DNA of 64,000 nt. Source: Dromiciops gliroides (Eukaryota > Chordata > Mammalia > Microbiotheria > Microbiotheriidae). Numbering within the stretch: the first letter of the stretch is position 1; each line of letters begins with the position of its first letter. Location of the stretch: NCBI RefSeq assembly GCF_019393635.1, contig NC_057861.1:659025724-659089723 (forward strand), given 5' to 3'. Of the stretch, positions 1 through 11,044 are shown one piece after another. The notes beneath the pieces are model-generated. The model was not told the DNA's origin. It saw nothing but the letters and a program-made list of their open reading frames with translations, and searched no databases. The position numbers and the translations under genes are program-made.

Positions 1-830
1 ACTACAGCCTGACCTCTACCCCATTCCGTCCCATCCCCTCTCAGTCTTCCCCTTTTCACTAGTGTCTTCTCTATCTTAGCTGTGATTCCTGGTTTGGACC
101 CAATTTCCATGTCAGACAATACCTCCTCTCTCTGATGCCTTTCAGCTCCAGGACTCATCTGCCTGCTGGTTCTTGATCTTGGCTCTTTTGTCCTTTGATT
201 TTGACTCCTACCCTTATGGGAACTTCTCAGTTGCAAATCACCCACCCCCACTTCCACCCGAAGCCACCCCCTCTCTCTCCCATAGTAGCTCCCTTCCCCC
301 CACCCCCACACAACAGCAACAAAACAACAATAGGAAAGGGTCGATCAGTTCCATGGACCTAATCCCATCCATCATAGCTTTTGAGGGCTGAGGAGAGGAG
401 GTGGGGAGGGGCCCAACAAAAGCAGCTTCATTCACTGGTGCTTACTCTTCCCTCCAGTGACTGCGGAGTGTGCCTTTTGTCAGCGTTGGCAAAGCATGGC
501 TGCCATCATGGACTCCTTCCACAGCACTCAGCATCTGCCAAAGACATTTTTATGAGTCATTCCTCACAATGCCCCTGGGAAATGGGTTAGTCATCATCGA
601 ATAATGGGCCGTGTGATGCTAGTGCCTATGCATTAGGGCAATGCTTGGCACTAAAGCAGGATGCCAAATTTTTGAAGTGCCCTGCCCTCCTGGATTATTG
701 TGGTTCTCTGATTTCACAATACCTTTGATCCCCTGAATGTGTTCTATAGCATGTGCTTGCTTTTTCTCAGTGCCCATCTCTCTTGTTCTCTCATTCTGTC
801 TATTTCCCCTACTTGTTCCCTTGCTTCCCT
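1..830. other. No recognisable gene or repeat
   Basis: Mostly unique-looking sequence with a C-rich stretch near 240-310. The short open frames here have no recognisable domain. A short TTCC/CTCC run lies at 815-860. Confidence 0.4.
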
Positions 831-849
831 CCCTCCTTCCTTCCTTCCT

Positions 850-1130
850 TCCTTCCTTCTATCCATGAAATAACAATTCTTAGGGAATTTTAGGGACACC
901 TTTTGAAATCTCAATGCAAGGTCCATGGACAAGGAATCTGTGGATGGATTCCAGGGGTCGGTGAACTTGGATGGGAAAAAAATATTTTCACTTACCTCTA
1001 ACTGAGAACTTAACATTTCCTTCGATTATGAATGTAGGCAACAAACATTATTCTAAGAAGGGATCCATAGACTTCAATAGACCACAGAGACCCATGACAG
1101 TAAAAAGGTTTAGAACTCCTGCCCTAGGGT
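850..1130. repeat. Old interspersed repeat, unclassified
   Basis: It has alternating 'ggtccatgg' and 'gggatccatag' phrases and ends near 'ggtttagaactcctgccc'. I know this pattern as a repeat widespread in mammals, but cannot name the family. A related piece appears at 50700-50850. Confidence 0.4.
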
Positions 1131-1371
1131 ATTGGAAAGACAAGGCATGAGATCCTTATACTATTCCAGTCTATGAAAATAGTATGGCCTTTGCCTTCTA
1201 GGAGTGGAGAGCTCTTGAAAATAACAAGACGTCATTGTATATATAGTTTTCTTGGCTCTACTGTGGGAGAGTCCATGGGTGTGAAACATTGCATATAATG
1301 TCATACTTTTTTGATGGGTAGAATGATTTTGTTAATTTTTTTTTCTTCTTCCTCTGTAAACAAAAAGAAAC

Positions 1372-1521
1372 CGGAGTAGCTAGGTGGCACAGTGGATAGA
1401 GCACCGGCCCTGGATTCAGAAGGACCTGAGTTTAAATCTGGACTCAGACACTTGACAATTACTAGCTGGGTGACCCTGGGCAAGTCACTTAACCCCAATT
1501 GCCTCACCAAAAAAAAAAAAG
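1372..1521 (+). repeat. WSINE1-type SINE
   Basis: Near full-length copy of the CCAATTGCCTCA subtype. It is flanked by the 12-bp direct repeat acaaaaagaaac at 1360-1371 and 1522-1533, so the ends are well defined. Confidence 0.9.
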
Positions 1522-1636
1522 ACAAAAAGAAACTAAACCTATGTTATAATGGATAGTGATGGGGAGGGACATAGAAAATCTTGGTGTTGGAGAAACAAAA
1601 GAGAGCAATAACGATCTATTTGTTAAAAAGGAAAAT

Positions 1637-1783
1637 AGGGGCAGCTAGGTGGCGCAGAGGATAAAGCACCGGCCATGGAGTCAGGAGTACCTGAGTTTAA
1701 ATCCGGCCTAAGACACTTAACGCTTACTAGCTATGTGACCCTGGGCAAGTCACTTAACCCCAACTGCCTCACTAAAAAAAAAA
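1637..1783 (+). repeat. WSINE1-type SINE
   Basis: Near full-length SINE with a long A-tail. It is flanked by aaaaaggaaaat at 1625-1636 and 1784-1795. Confidence 0.9.
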
Positions 1784-1902
1784 AAAAAGGAAAATGACAA
1801 GTAGCTGAAAACATACAGATCATGAGATGACCAAAAATAAAACTGGGGCCTCATTGTCAGTAGGAATGGTGACAAGTTGTTTGCTTTGGATATATTTTGA
1901 GC

Positions 1903-1995
1903 TTAGAATTATAGAGAACTGAAAAAAATCTCAGGGATAATCTAACCCAACCCTTTCATTTTACACGTAAGGAAACTGAGGCTAGGGAACATCCT
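1903..1995 (-). repeat. MIR fragment
   Basis: The sequence reads as a reverse-complement MIR core ('cattttacacgtaaggaaactgaggc'). Confidence 0.5.
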
Positions 1996-2806
1996 CATGT
2001 TTGTATTTCCTTAGGGTAGCATTGGGAAATGTGGATGAGCTGATACAAAATTTTCTGGACCACAGATTTTTTTTTTGAGATGAGTTTCTCCACCCTTAAA
2101 ATTGAAGTGAGTTTGGGAGAGGAAATCCAAGATGCCTCATATGGGAATAATCCTAGATGGACCTTCAATTAGCCAATTGCCTGAGTTTGGGTTAAATTAT
2201 GTGTGTATGTCTGTGTGCCTGTGTATACTATTGGTTGTTGAGAGAAAAAGAATTTGTCATGGATGTATGCAGACAAAATCTTAAGGAGAGATTTGACTAC
2301 TCTAAGGCATATTGAGGCCAGCGTTTGAAGCTTACACATCAGGATTGAGACTAACTTTTGCTGAGCACTGGAACTTTCTTGGAATGTTCCCTCACTTGAG
2401 TAATAGCATCAGCCAACACTCCCCTTGAATGTGGCCGGATTGGATGCCAAGTCAGTTTCTAGCACAGGGAGTCCCTTGTAAGGCAGAACACTGTATAACA
2501 CTATAAAACACTAAGTGGGAGGATCCTGTTCAGACCTGCCATTCTGTTATTTTCCAAGGGGTAGCTGAGTTGGCCTCAATTCAGTGTGTCACCCCTGAGA
2601 TAACACTGGAATCATGTGATATACTCCACTAGCCCCAGAATCTGAATTTTCTTCTGTGTAAGAAGAGCATATGCGAGGCATGTTGTCTTGAAGGTCCAGC
2701 TTATTTCTGTAGCTCAGTGGGTCATTTATCTATTGGAAGTTCTGATGGATCAGGGTAGAGAGAGCTTCTTTATGATAATCTTTAATTCATGTGCCTTTTT
2801 ATGATC
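1996..2806. other. No recognisable feature
   Basis: AT-moderate, unique-looking sequence with many stops in all frames. No repeat family recognised. Confidence 0.35.
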
Positions 2807-2823
2807 AATAACCTTACTAGAAT

Positions 2824-2912
2824 CCGGCCTCAGACACTTAACACTTACTAGCTGTGTGACCCTGGGCAAGTCACTTAACCCCAATTGCCTCACTAAAAAA
2901 AAAAATAATAAT
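2824..2912 (+). repeat. 5'-truncated WSINE1-type SINE
   Basis: Only the 3' two-thirds of the SINE is present, ending in an A-tail followed by ATA units. A 17-bp duplication, aataaccttactagaat, flanks it at 2807-2823 and 2913-2929. The 5' truncation therefore happened at integration and was not a later deletion. Confidence 0.9.
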
Positions 2913-3449
2913 AATAACCTTACTAGAATGAGTCTAAAACAGGAAGACTTGAAGTTAGCACCTCTCTTATCTGTAGTATGTTTCTCATGTATATTTAGGG
3001 TCCTCTGGGCTACAAAGTTAGGGGACCATCATATGATTGAGCATAAATGTGATTTGATTGGTCACACATTGTTACAGATGAAAGGGATTTTGGAGGTCAA
3101 TCTTTAGCGTGTGGAGTCCAAGTCACCTAGTAAATAGAATGCATTCCTAAGAAGCCATCAATAAATGACACTTTGGTAGATGAAATCCCACTTTGTAACT
3201 AACTTACATCATCATTTTTTACCGTAATTCACAATAAATCAATTGGTAATGGCTCTTAATATTTTGTCTGAAAATTATGAATTCTTTCCTTCTTCAGGTA
3301 CTCTGTTAAATAGCTAATGTCTTGTGAACTTGGAGGTCTGCAGTTGGAGACAAGACCCCCTGGGATTTTGTCAAAAAGAAATCCTGATGGAGTACAGATT
3401 GGATAAGGTCTCCAAGTCAGAAGGACCTCAGAGGCCACTAGGCTAAAGT

Positions 3450-4070
3450 GTACCTGGCCAATATTTCCCCAAAGTGGTTATCCACCTTTTGCCAGAAGGC
3501 TTCAAACTAGGTGGAGCCCAATCCTTCCAGGCTCACCCATTCCACTTTGAAGTAGCTCTTTCTGTTAGGAAGTTTTTTTTTCCATCAGACTTAAACCTAA
3601 ATCTGCCTCTTTCAATTTCTGTTCATTGTTCCTGTTCCTGTTCTTTAGTGCCAGATTAAATCAATCTAATCTTTTTTCCACAAGGCAACCCTTCAAATAC
3701 TCAAAAATAGTTATTATTACCACCCTCATCACCCCCATAAGATTTTTCTTCTCCAGGCTAAAAATTCCTTGTCCTTCAGACAATCTTGGCATGGTATAGT
3801 CTTGAAGCTTTGACCATCCTTCTTACCCCTTTTTTCAACAAGCTCCAGCTTGTCAATGCCCTTGCTAAAATATGATACTCTGAATGGACCACACTACCCT
3901 AGATCTATGGTCTGACCACAGCAGCTTCCATGTTCTGGGCACAGTGCCTCCTCTGAGGAGGCCTCAGATCTCATTAGCTTTTTTTGACCGCCATGTTGCA
4001 CTGGGAGACTCATATTGAGCTTGTAGTTCACTAAAAGTCCCAGATCTATCTCAGATGAAAAAGATTCCCT
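3450..4070 (-). repeat. CR1/L3-like LINE, 3' half
   Basis: In antisense it reads as the C-terminal reverse transcriptase region and 3' end of a CR1-clade LINE. Phrases such as 'ctccagcttgtcaatgcc' and 'cattagctttttttgaccgcc' are typical. It is ancient and riddled with stops. Confidence 0.65.
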
Positions 4071-4281
4071 GTGAAGTCTCTTCCAACTCTGAAACTCTAT
4101 GATGCTATGACTTCAAAGCATAAATGCAGTGCTGGACACAGAGGAGAAACCCAACAATATCTGTTGAATAAATGAATGAATGAGCTCACTATTTGGGGGA
4201 AAAAAAAATCCTGTGACAAATCTTACTCAAAAGTAAATAGGAATCTTTTAACTTAGCTATAAGTTTGGGATTTCTTTTCTA

Positions 4282-4453
4282 TTCCTTTTCTTTTCTTTCT
4301 TTCTTTCTTTTTTATTTTTGCAGGGCAATGAGGGTTAAGTGACTTGCCCAGGGTCACACAGCTAGTAATTGTCAAGTATCTGAGGCCAGATTTGAACTCA
4401 GGTCCTCCTGAATCCAGCACTGGTGCTTTATCCACTGTGCCACCTAGCTCCCC
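4282..4453 (-). repeat. WSINE1-type SINE
   Basis: Minus-orientation SINE of the TCATTGCCC subtype. The tail, seen as T/CTTT on the plus strand, lies at 4282-4312. Flanks are gggatttcttttct and gggacttcttttct, differing at one base. Confidence 0.85.
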
Positions 4454-4456
4454 GGG

Positions 4457-4818
4457 ACTTCTTTTCTTAAATGGAGGACACACTGACTCTACCACAGCAA
4501 GTAGCTATGACCAAGGTCATTACTTATTCCCAAAAGGTGCCTCTCAGGCATTTCACTTTTTACTTTCTACCACACCAGCCTCCTTGCACCACTATTTGTA
4601 GCTTATGTACAAATGTTATTTGTTGAAGTTATAAATCACCCAGTGTTTGTACAGCTGTGTGTGCCTCTTCATGTTCTTTCGTATGTTTATCTTCCTTGAT
4701 GTTGCTATCTTAGATCATAAATTGCTAAAGGACAGAGACTGTATTCCTTTATTGATTCAGTGCCATGTATGTGTGGGTATTTTCCAAATGCTTTCCTACG
4801 GTGAGGATGTCTTTTGTT
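4457..4818. other. No clear feature
   Basis: Unique-looking. Part of 4670-4790 resembles a LINE2 3' tail ('ctaaaggacagagactg') but is too diverged to call firmly. Confidence 0.3.
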
Positions 4819-5486
4819 CCTCTTCAGTTTCTCTCTGTCCATTCGCCCCTTCCCTACTGCCTACAAAGGCCTCTCTATTCTTAAAGCCCCTTGCCTTGAC
4901 ATTTCTACTCCATCCAACTCGTCATCTATAGTCCCTTTTCCTCTTTTTCACCGCTAAAATCCTGGGAAAAGTCGTCAACACTGATGAATTCACTTCTTCA
5001 CTACCCACTCTTTCCTCAACTCCTTGCAATCTACCTTCCACCCCTCCCCTTCACTATTATATTGAAACTGCTCTCTCAAAGGTCATCATTGATAGCCTCA
5101 TCACAACATCCTATGACTTTTATTTATGATTATCTTCCTTGACTTCTCAGTGACTTTGGACACAGTTGATACTGGATACTTTTCCTCCCTCAGCTTTGAG
5201 GCACCATACTCTCCTGGATCTCTTTCTCCCTATTCTCCAATCACTCCTTCTCTGATCATTTTTTTTTTTTTGCTGATTCTTTAACTCCCTTTTATTCCAT
5301 GACATGAATGTTCCCTGAGGTTCTGCCCTCAGTCCTCTATATACTTTCTCCCTAGGCAATCACATTTGTGCCCATGGCTTCAGCTATGACCCTCAGGAGA
5401 TAACTTTCAAATATGTCTTTCTAGCTCTGACGTTTTTATGAGCTTCTCATCCTTTCTAGCTTCTTTCTTTAAATTTCGCGTTCCAT

Positions 5487-6027
5487 TCCTTTCCCCTGGC
5501 TGGTTGTGCAGAGCCCCCACGATGTCCGGAGTTACGATGAAGGACATGAACCAGCAGGAGTTCATCTGGGTCCTGGCCGCCTTCCTGAAAAAGTCAAGGA
5601 AGCTGAAAGTCCCCGAATGGGTGGACACAGTCAAGCTGGCCAAACACAAGGATCTGGCACCCTATGATAAGAACTGGTTCTACATCCCGGCTGCCTCCAC
5701 CGCATGCCACTTGTACCTCCGAGGCAGGGTCAGAGGTGGGATCCATGACCAAGATCTACAGCGGGCACCAGAGCAATGGGGTCATGCCCAGTCACTTCAG
5801 CAGAGGCTCCAAGAGCATGGTCTGGAGGGTCCAGCAGGCCCTGGAAGGCCTCAAGATGGTGGAGAAGGACAAGGACAGGGGCCGGAAGCTGACACCTCAG
5901 GGACAGAGAGACCTGGACAGAATCACTGGACAGGTGGCTGCTGCCAACAAGAAACATTAGGACAGACCACACCGGATTCACTAATAAATTGCCTTCTTCA
6001 TTAAAAAAAAAACAACCAAAAAACCAT
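5487..6027 (+). pseudogene. Processed pseudogene of ribosomal protein S19
   Basis: A retrocopy of the small-subunit protein eS19. The 5'UTR pyrimidine/CCCTGGCTGG stretch runs directly into the ATG at 5522 with no introns. The first 70 codons are close to RPS19 ([38 protein letters not shown]). A +1 shift near 5728-5735 moves the rest ([52 protein letters not shown]) into another frame, which ends at the TAG at 5958-5960. Several conserved positions are also replaced. The normal protein has 145 residues. The short 3'UTR with aataaa at 5982 and an A-rich tail from 6003 completes the mRNA copy. The 7-bp repeat gttccat at 5480-5486 and 6028-6034 is the probable target duplication. It lies inside an L2 LINE and will not give functional S19. 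Confidence 0.93.
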
Positions 6028-6116
6028 GTTCCATCTCCAACTGAATGCACCCCAATCTTAATTCATTACTTTTCCTTCCAATCCTGCTCTTTTTTTTTAC
6101 TTTACTGCCTTTCTCT

Positions 6117-6277
6117 CTCTCTCTCTCTCTCTCTCTCCTTTTTACGGTTCAATGGGGGTTAAGTGACTTGCCCAGGGTCACACAGCTAGTAAGTGTCAAG
6201 TGTCTGAGGTTGGATTTGAACTCAGGTACTCCTGAATCCAGGGCCGGTGCTCTATCCACTGTGCCACCTAGCTGCCC
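6117..6277 (-). repeat. WSINE1-type SINE with CT-expanded tail
   Basis: Minus-orientation SINE. Between the left target repeat (ctgcctttctct, 6105-6116) and the SINE body lies a (CT)n run instead of plain T. The right repeat is at 6278-6289. Confidence 0.88.
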
Positions 6278-6435
6278 CTGCCTTTCTCTTCGATAACACA
6301 ATTTCTCTAGTCTCCCACAATTGCAACCTTGGGCTTGTCATTGATTTTTCCCTCTCTCTATCTAGCATCTCATATCCAATCAATGGTGAAGTTTACTTGA
6401 AGGATGAGAATATTAGTCTGAGTCCATCAAGATGA

Positions 6436-6738
6436 AAGTTAATAAATCTAAATGTAAAATCTTACACCTGGGTCAAGTACAATAGGGGAGAGTTCCACTT
6501 GGACAGCTGTTCAACTGAAATAACAATGGGCATGTTACTGAACTACACACTCAATATGAGTCAAAAAACCTTTTGGTTTTTTGCCCTTTTTTTTGCATCC
6601 CTTGTACGTAGTATAGTGCCTGATATATAGCAGGTACTTAATATATACTTCTTGACTTGAAAACAGTATGATGTGGCAGTCAAGTTATGCTGTATTCTAC
6701 CCTTGTCAGCACACATCTGGAGTGTTGTGTTCAGTTCT
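6436..6738 (+). repeat. CR1/L3-like LINE fragment
   Basis: Phrases 'aatgtaaaatcttacacctggg' and 'cacatctggagtgttgtgttcagttct' match the conserved end of CR1-clade ORF2 by eye. It is interrupted at 6739 by another old repeat and probably resumes at 7160. Confidence 0.5.
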
Positions 6739-7159
6739 CACTACTAATCAATCAAGAAATAGTTATTAAGTGCTTACTAATATTCTAAGCACTCTGTTAG
6801 TTTTGGGGATACAGAGAAAAAGCAAAAATCATCTCTACCCTCAAGGAGTTTACATTCTGATGGGAGAGATAACATGTAAATGAATAGGCACATACCAAGT
6901 AGATGTATGATAACCTTAGAATGGAAGGTGCTGGTTACTAGAAGGACTAATAAAGACTTCTTGGGGAAGGTGGCATTGGAGTTAAATCTTGAAGAAAGCC
7001 AGGGATCCCAAGAGGTGGAAGTGAGGTTAGAGAAATAGGGGATGGCCAGTGCACAGGTAGAGTTGGAAGGTGAGATAGTGTGTGTGTGAAGGAAGGAAGG
7101 ATATTGATAAGCTGGCATATCCAGGAAAATGAAGGGACTTGAGACTGTAGTAAATACTA
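6739..7159 (+). repeat. Mammal-wide old repeat ('tattaagtgcttac' type), unclassified
   Basis: Begins with the 'tattaagtgcttact...ctaagc' phrase, then 'ctcaaggagtttacattctgatgggag' and a gene-like GA-rich stretch. The family recurs in this window at 21240, 29478, 43782, 49395 and elsewhere. I cannot name it. Confidence 0.5.
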
Positions 7160-7600
7160 TGAACCGTTGAAGTAACCAGAAATGGTTAACATGGAGAAGA
7201 GAACACAGTGGAGGAGATGTGTTGACCATCTGCAAGTACTTGAAGGGGCATCATGTGAAAGAGGGATTAGACTTGTCCTGCTTCTGACAATAACAGGAAG
7301 TTGCAAAGAAACCAATTTAGACTTAGAGAAACAATTATAATTCTTCCTATTACATTTCATCTTATTGGAATTGTCTCACTGTTCTATCCCAGAAAAAAGA
7401 CCTTGCTGATTAGTGTGTTAGCTATCCTTCTCAGCTTTGTGCTACCTGCAAATTTGACAGAGCATGTTCATCTATATGTTTGTCTAAGCCATTGATAAAA
7501 ATGCTAAACACCAAATAGCCAAATTTGGATCCCTGGGCCACTCTTGGCAACCTCTCTCTGAATGGAAGTTGGTCTATGAATTTACATCTGGGAACACTGA
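7160..7600 (+). repeat. CR1/L3-like LINE, 3' part
   Basis: Contains 'tacttgaagggg...tgtgaaagagggattagacttgt' and then the 3' phrases 'cattgataaaaatgctaaac' and 'ggatccctgggccactc', as in the related copies at 25590 and 23136. Confidence 0.55.
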
Positions 7601-9190
7601 GGAAAAAAGAGATTCAATGATTTGCCCAAGGCCTCAGAGTGAAAACCTACATTGCCAAGACAATTATTGTTGGAATCCCCTAAGGGTCGTGGGAGGAAGC
7701 CTAGCATATTACTCAGTATAACTGCCAGCTCTCCAGGGATAATTGGTGTGACTCCCATCCTAATCCCCCACGTCTGGCTCCTGGAGCATCATTTACTTAT
7801 AGCCATGTGAAGTGAGTTGGTGTAAACCTGAATGAATCAAGACAGAAAGCCTGGCTCCCAGCTTTTGGCAACCCCCAGACCACTGCAGCTTGCTCAAAGG
7901 TTCAGCCAACAGCCATGGATTCAGGTTTCCCTCTGAGACAGAGAAGGAGGGATTCCCCCTTCCCCCCCCTCCCCCAAGGCTCCTTTGGATGAAGGGCTCT
8001 CCTACCACTCAGGCCTAATCTTTGCAGCTGAGTCTCTTTTGCAACATGCTTTGCATAATTTGGTTAAATATTTACTGAACCAGCCTCATTTTCTGGGCTG
8101 TCTCCTTGGCTGACAGCTGTGAAGGCTGCAATTATAGCATTGTACACAATGCCAGGGAACCATTGGGAAGCTCTCAGCAAGGAGCAACTTCCAAACAAAT
8201 GGATCTGCCCAGGTCTTTGCCAGAGCTGGTAAGTGTCCATTTGATGACACCAAAATGAGCTGAACAAATAGGGTTTTCCCTTTTCCCCAGGATGGCTCTC
8301 CTAGGTTAGGGAAATTTCCAGGGTGGAAAGAAAATAACAGTCTAACTGCTGCTCAGGGAAGAAAAAGTCATCAAAAATCAGCTGGGTTCCCCTGATCTTT
8401 GCCCATTCCCATAAATCAGGCCTGGTTATGTGCCCTATAGTTCATAGCAATAAATCTCATCCAGAACTGGCAGCTGCTGGGTTACACTGAGGAAGTTCTC
8501 TGGGGATGCTGAGAGTTCAGCTTAATTGTCACTGGATGCCACAATATCAGTAAAATTTCCTCTAGCCATGGCAGTAGTAAATCTTAAAACTTGCCAAGAT
8601 GGTACCATTACATCAAGGTGAATCAGTAAACATCAAGTAACCTCTCCACTGGTCACCATACCCTCCAGTCTTGCTCTGCTTTGAATGATCAAGTTCTATG
8701 GTGGCCCTATCTCCATAGGAACCTTTCACAAATGTTTTCCAATAAGTAAACAAAATCCTTTCCCTGGGAGAGTATCTTCTTTCTAAGGATCTTGGAGCAT
8801 TTTCTGAGATGTCCCTTCATTTATCTTCATGTTAGTCAGATTAAGTAATGGGTGACATTCTCCATTTTCAGTATACTTCAATGGATTCCTAATACCATCT
8901 AGTGATAGAGTCAAATTGCATGCACACCTTCACATACTGTATGATTCTTGTTCATGTTCTCCTGCAAACCTTCATAGAGGATCTACCCAACATACTAAAA
9001 GTCTTCCTCTAGGTCTTTTATCATTCCATCAAGATCAGTACAATATCTGGGTGGTCATGATTGGCCCATCTCCTTTTCCAAACATACGTTTCCTGGATGA
9101 TGCTTTTCATGTTGCTTTTTCCATATAAGGCATCATTGGTAATATTCTCCAGATTACTTAGGCCCACCATATATCTCTCTTTTGCCCTTT
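7600..9190. other. Largely unique stretch without a gene
   Basis: After a short MIR-like antisense piece (7590-7660), no repeat family is recognised. GC is balanced, with a C-rich run at 7960-7980, and no open frame has a recognisable domain. It is one of the longest repeat-poor stretches in the window. Confidence 0.4.
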
Positions 9191-9700
9191 TAAGCAGCAT
9201 CTGGCATAGTGGATATAACATCCAGCCTGGAGTTATCTTCCTGAGTTTAAATCTGTCTTCAGACATTTGCTAGCTGTGTAACCCTAAGCATGTCACTTAA
9301 CCCTGTTTGCCTCAGTTTCCACATTTGTAAAATGAACTGGAGAAGTGTGAGAAAATAATGGGATTTGGCCCACCTGGAGATTTAGAATTGATTGAATTAA
9401 GTGAGACTGACTGAGAATGTACTTAAAGTTAATTAAATCAAAACCATACCTGGGCCTAAATAGGGTATTGTTCTCAGAAGCTAACGATTTTGAACTCAAC
9501 AAGGAGACCACCCTAAAATCCAGTGAACAAAACTAACCAAGCAGCTTAAAAGATAGCCTCTTCTGGGGAGGGAGGCAGGAAATAGGAAGCAAGGCTGGCT
9601 CCCTGGCTCTGTCTTTTTTCCGTGGCTGAAACCTGAAACCTCATCGTGGTGGAAGGGAAGGAGAAGAAGGAGGTCAGGCTGAACCATAGAGTAGATAGGC

Positions 9701-9734
9701 TTCTTCTTCTTCTTCTTCTTCCTCTTCCTCTTCT

Positions 9735-9769
<35 letters not shown>

Positions 9770-9881
9770 TTCTTCCTCCTCTTCCTCCTCTTCCTCTTCT
9801 TCTTCCTCTTCTTCTTCTTCTTCCTCTTCTTCTTCTTCTTCCTCCTCTTCCTCCTCTTCCTCTTCTTCTTCCTCTTCTTCG
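9701..9881. repeat. (TTC/TCC)n microsatellite in a SINE tail
   Basis: About 180 bp of TTC, TCC and CTC units. It lies exactly between the left target repeat (ataggcttcttctt, 9695-9708) and the SINE body, so it is an expanded SINE A-tail. Confidence 0.9.
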
Positions 9882-10013
9882 GCAATTGGGGTTAAGTGAC
9901 TTGCCCAGGGTCACACAGCTAGTAAGTGTTAAGTGGCTGAAGGCAGATTTGAACTCAGGTACTCCTGATTCCAGGGCTGGTGCTCTATCCATTGTGCCAC
10001 ATAGCTGCCCCTA
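9882..10013 (-). repeat. WSINE1-type SINE
   Basis: Minus-orientation SINE body of the CCAATTGCC subtype, inserted in the solo LTR. The right target repeat ataggcttcttctt is at 10014-10027. Confidence 0.9.
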
Positions 10014-10243
10014 ATAGGCTTCTTCTTAAACTTTCTGAACTCCATATGTTTTCTCTTTACTATGCTTTAATAAATTCTTAATGCCCAAAGACTTGTGCTA
10101 AAAGCTTCTAATTTAAGGTGACCACACATTTAGTTTTACTCATCACAGAAGGAAATGGCAAACCACTCCACTATCTTTGCCAAGAGAGACCTAAACAGGG
10201 TCACAAAGAGACAGACATGACTGAAAATGACTAAACAATAAAA

Positions 10244-11033
10244 ACTGGTAGACTATCTCAATGTACCACTCATCCAAATACATTTTATGGTATAGCAATA
10301 CAGATTCTTCATTCATTTTATTTTTATTCAATAGATTGTTAAAACATTCTCATTTCAGTAATTTTGGATCTCATTGAGGATGTTTGGGAATATCATGAGG
10401 TTGTGTGTAATTAGCAAAATGTCATACACAAATAGGAACACCTAGAATATCTTTTCTTCTAGAGAGGCTCCTCCTATGACAATTCTCTATATTACAACTC
10501 CATGATGGTGGCCAAAACCCCCCAAAACCAAAACCCTTTGTTGAACATAGGTCTCCATGTTTTATGCTTCACTTAATACAATCAGCCTTCTATTTTATCA
10601 ATGGGAAAAATTGAAGCAAAATGATTCAATATAAGCTTCTTCACAAAATTAATTTTTCATCTGGGGCTAAGTTTCCTGTTGGTGAGTTTTCTGATCACCC
10701 GGGTCTCTGTAGGAGTCATGATGATTGTAAGTCAGTCCCTCAGCAAATATTTCTTAAGCATCTACTACATGCTAAGCACTAGGGATTTAATGAAAGGTAA
10801 AAACAGTCCCTAACCCAAAGATATAACCTTCCAATACTCATATCAAGGTTTAGAATTACAAGTGATGGATATCATGGATACAAAAAACTGAAAGGAGAAG
10901 TTCAGAAGGATGAGCCATGCAATCCTTAATCTTTGGAGCCCTGAGCTTTCCTACCCTTCAGCACAATGGGTTCCATCCAAAATAATAAATGGCCAATACA
11001 TAGAGTGCTTTAAGTTTTTGAGTTGCTTTAAAT
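10244..11033. other. No gene; one old repeat fragment
   Basis: AT-rich, unique-looking. 10740-10820 carries a fragment of the 'taagcatctactacatgc' old repeat. Nothing else recognised. Confidence 0.4.
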
Positions 11034-11044
11034 ACATTATGTCA

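Larger units (their letters stand above)
4820..6395 (+). repeat. L2 LINE, interrupted
   Basis: Plus-strand remnant of the L2 reverse transcriptase region. Phrases around 5070-5400 correspond to the family's 'SAFDTVD...LSWF...HGF' stretch, and the 3' part resumes after 6290. It is broken by stops. It carries the RPS19 retrocopy (about 5487-6027) and a minus-strand SINE (6117-6277), so it predates both. Confidence 0.65.
9346..10147 (+). mobile_element. Solo LTR of an endogenous retrovirus
   Basis: Starts TGTGAG and ends CATCACA, with a poly(A) signal region ('ctttaataaattcttaatgcc') near the 3' end and a 4-bp target duplication, gaag, at 9342-9345 and 10148-10151. The same LTR family appears inverted at 13039-13540. 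The length is inflated by a later SINE plus (TTC)n insertion at 9695-10027. No internal viral region is present. A 4-bp duplication suits class I (gamma-like) elements. It is a fossil, older than the SINE inside it. Confidence 0.85.
9195..10243 (+). repeat. MAR1-type (RTE-tailed) SINE, split by a solo LTR
   Basis: The SINE head (9195-9345) ends at 'aaatgaactggagaag'. The remainder resumes at 10148 with 'gaaggaaatggcaaacc' and runs to the RTE-like end 'gactgaaaatgactaaacaa'. Removing the LTR and one gaag restores the usual SINE order. Confidence 0.85.

Noticed and set aside
1372-1450. tRNA-like A and B box in the SINE heads (here and in all other copies)
   Set aside because: These are internal promoters of tRNA-derived SINEs; no free-standing tRNA gene with a full cloverleaf was seen.
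5147-5649. Minus-strand frames of 70-80 codons
   Set aside because: They lie antisense to the L2 remnant and the RPS19 retrocopy, with no recognisable domain.
9496-10014. Three long frames of 122-148 codons, rich in Arg/Lys or Leu
   Set aside because: Translation of the (TTC/TCC)n microsatellite and flanking SINE in three frames; no domain.
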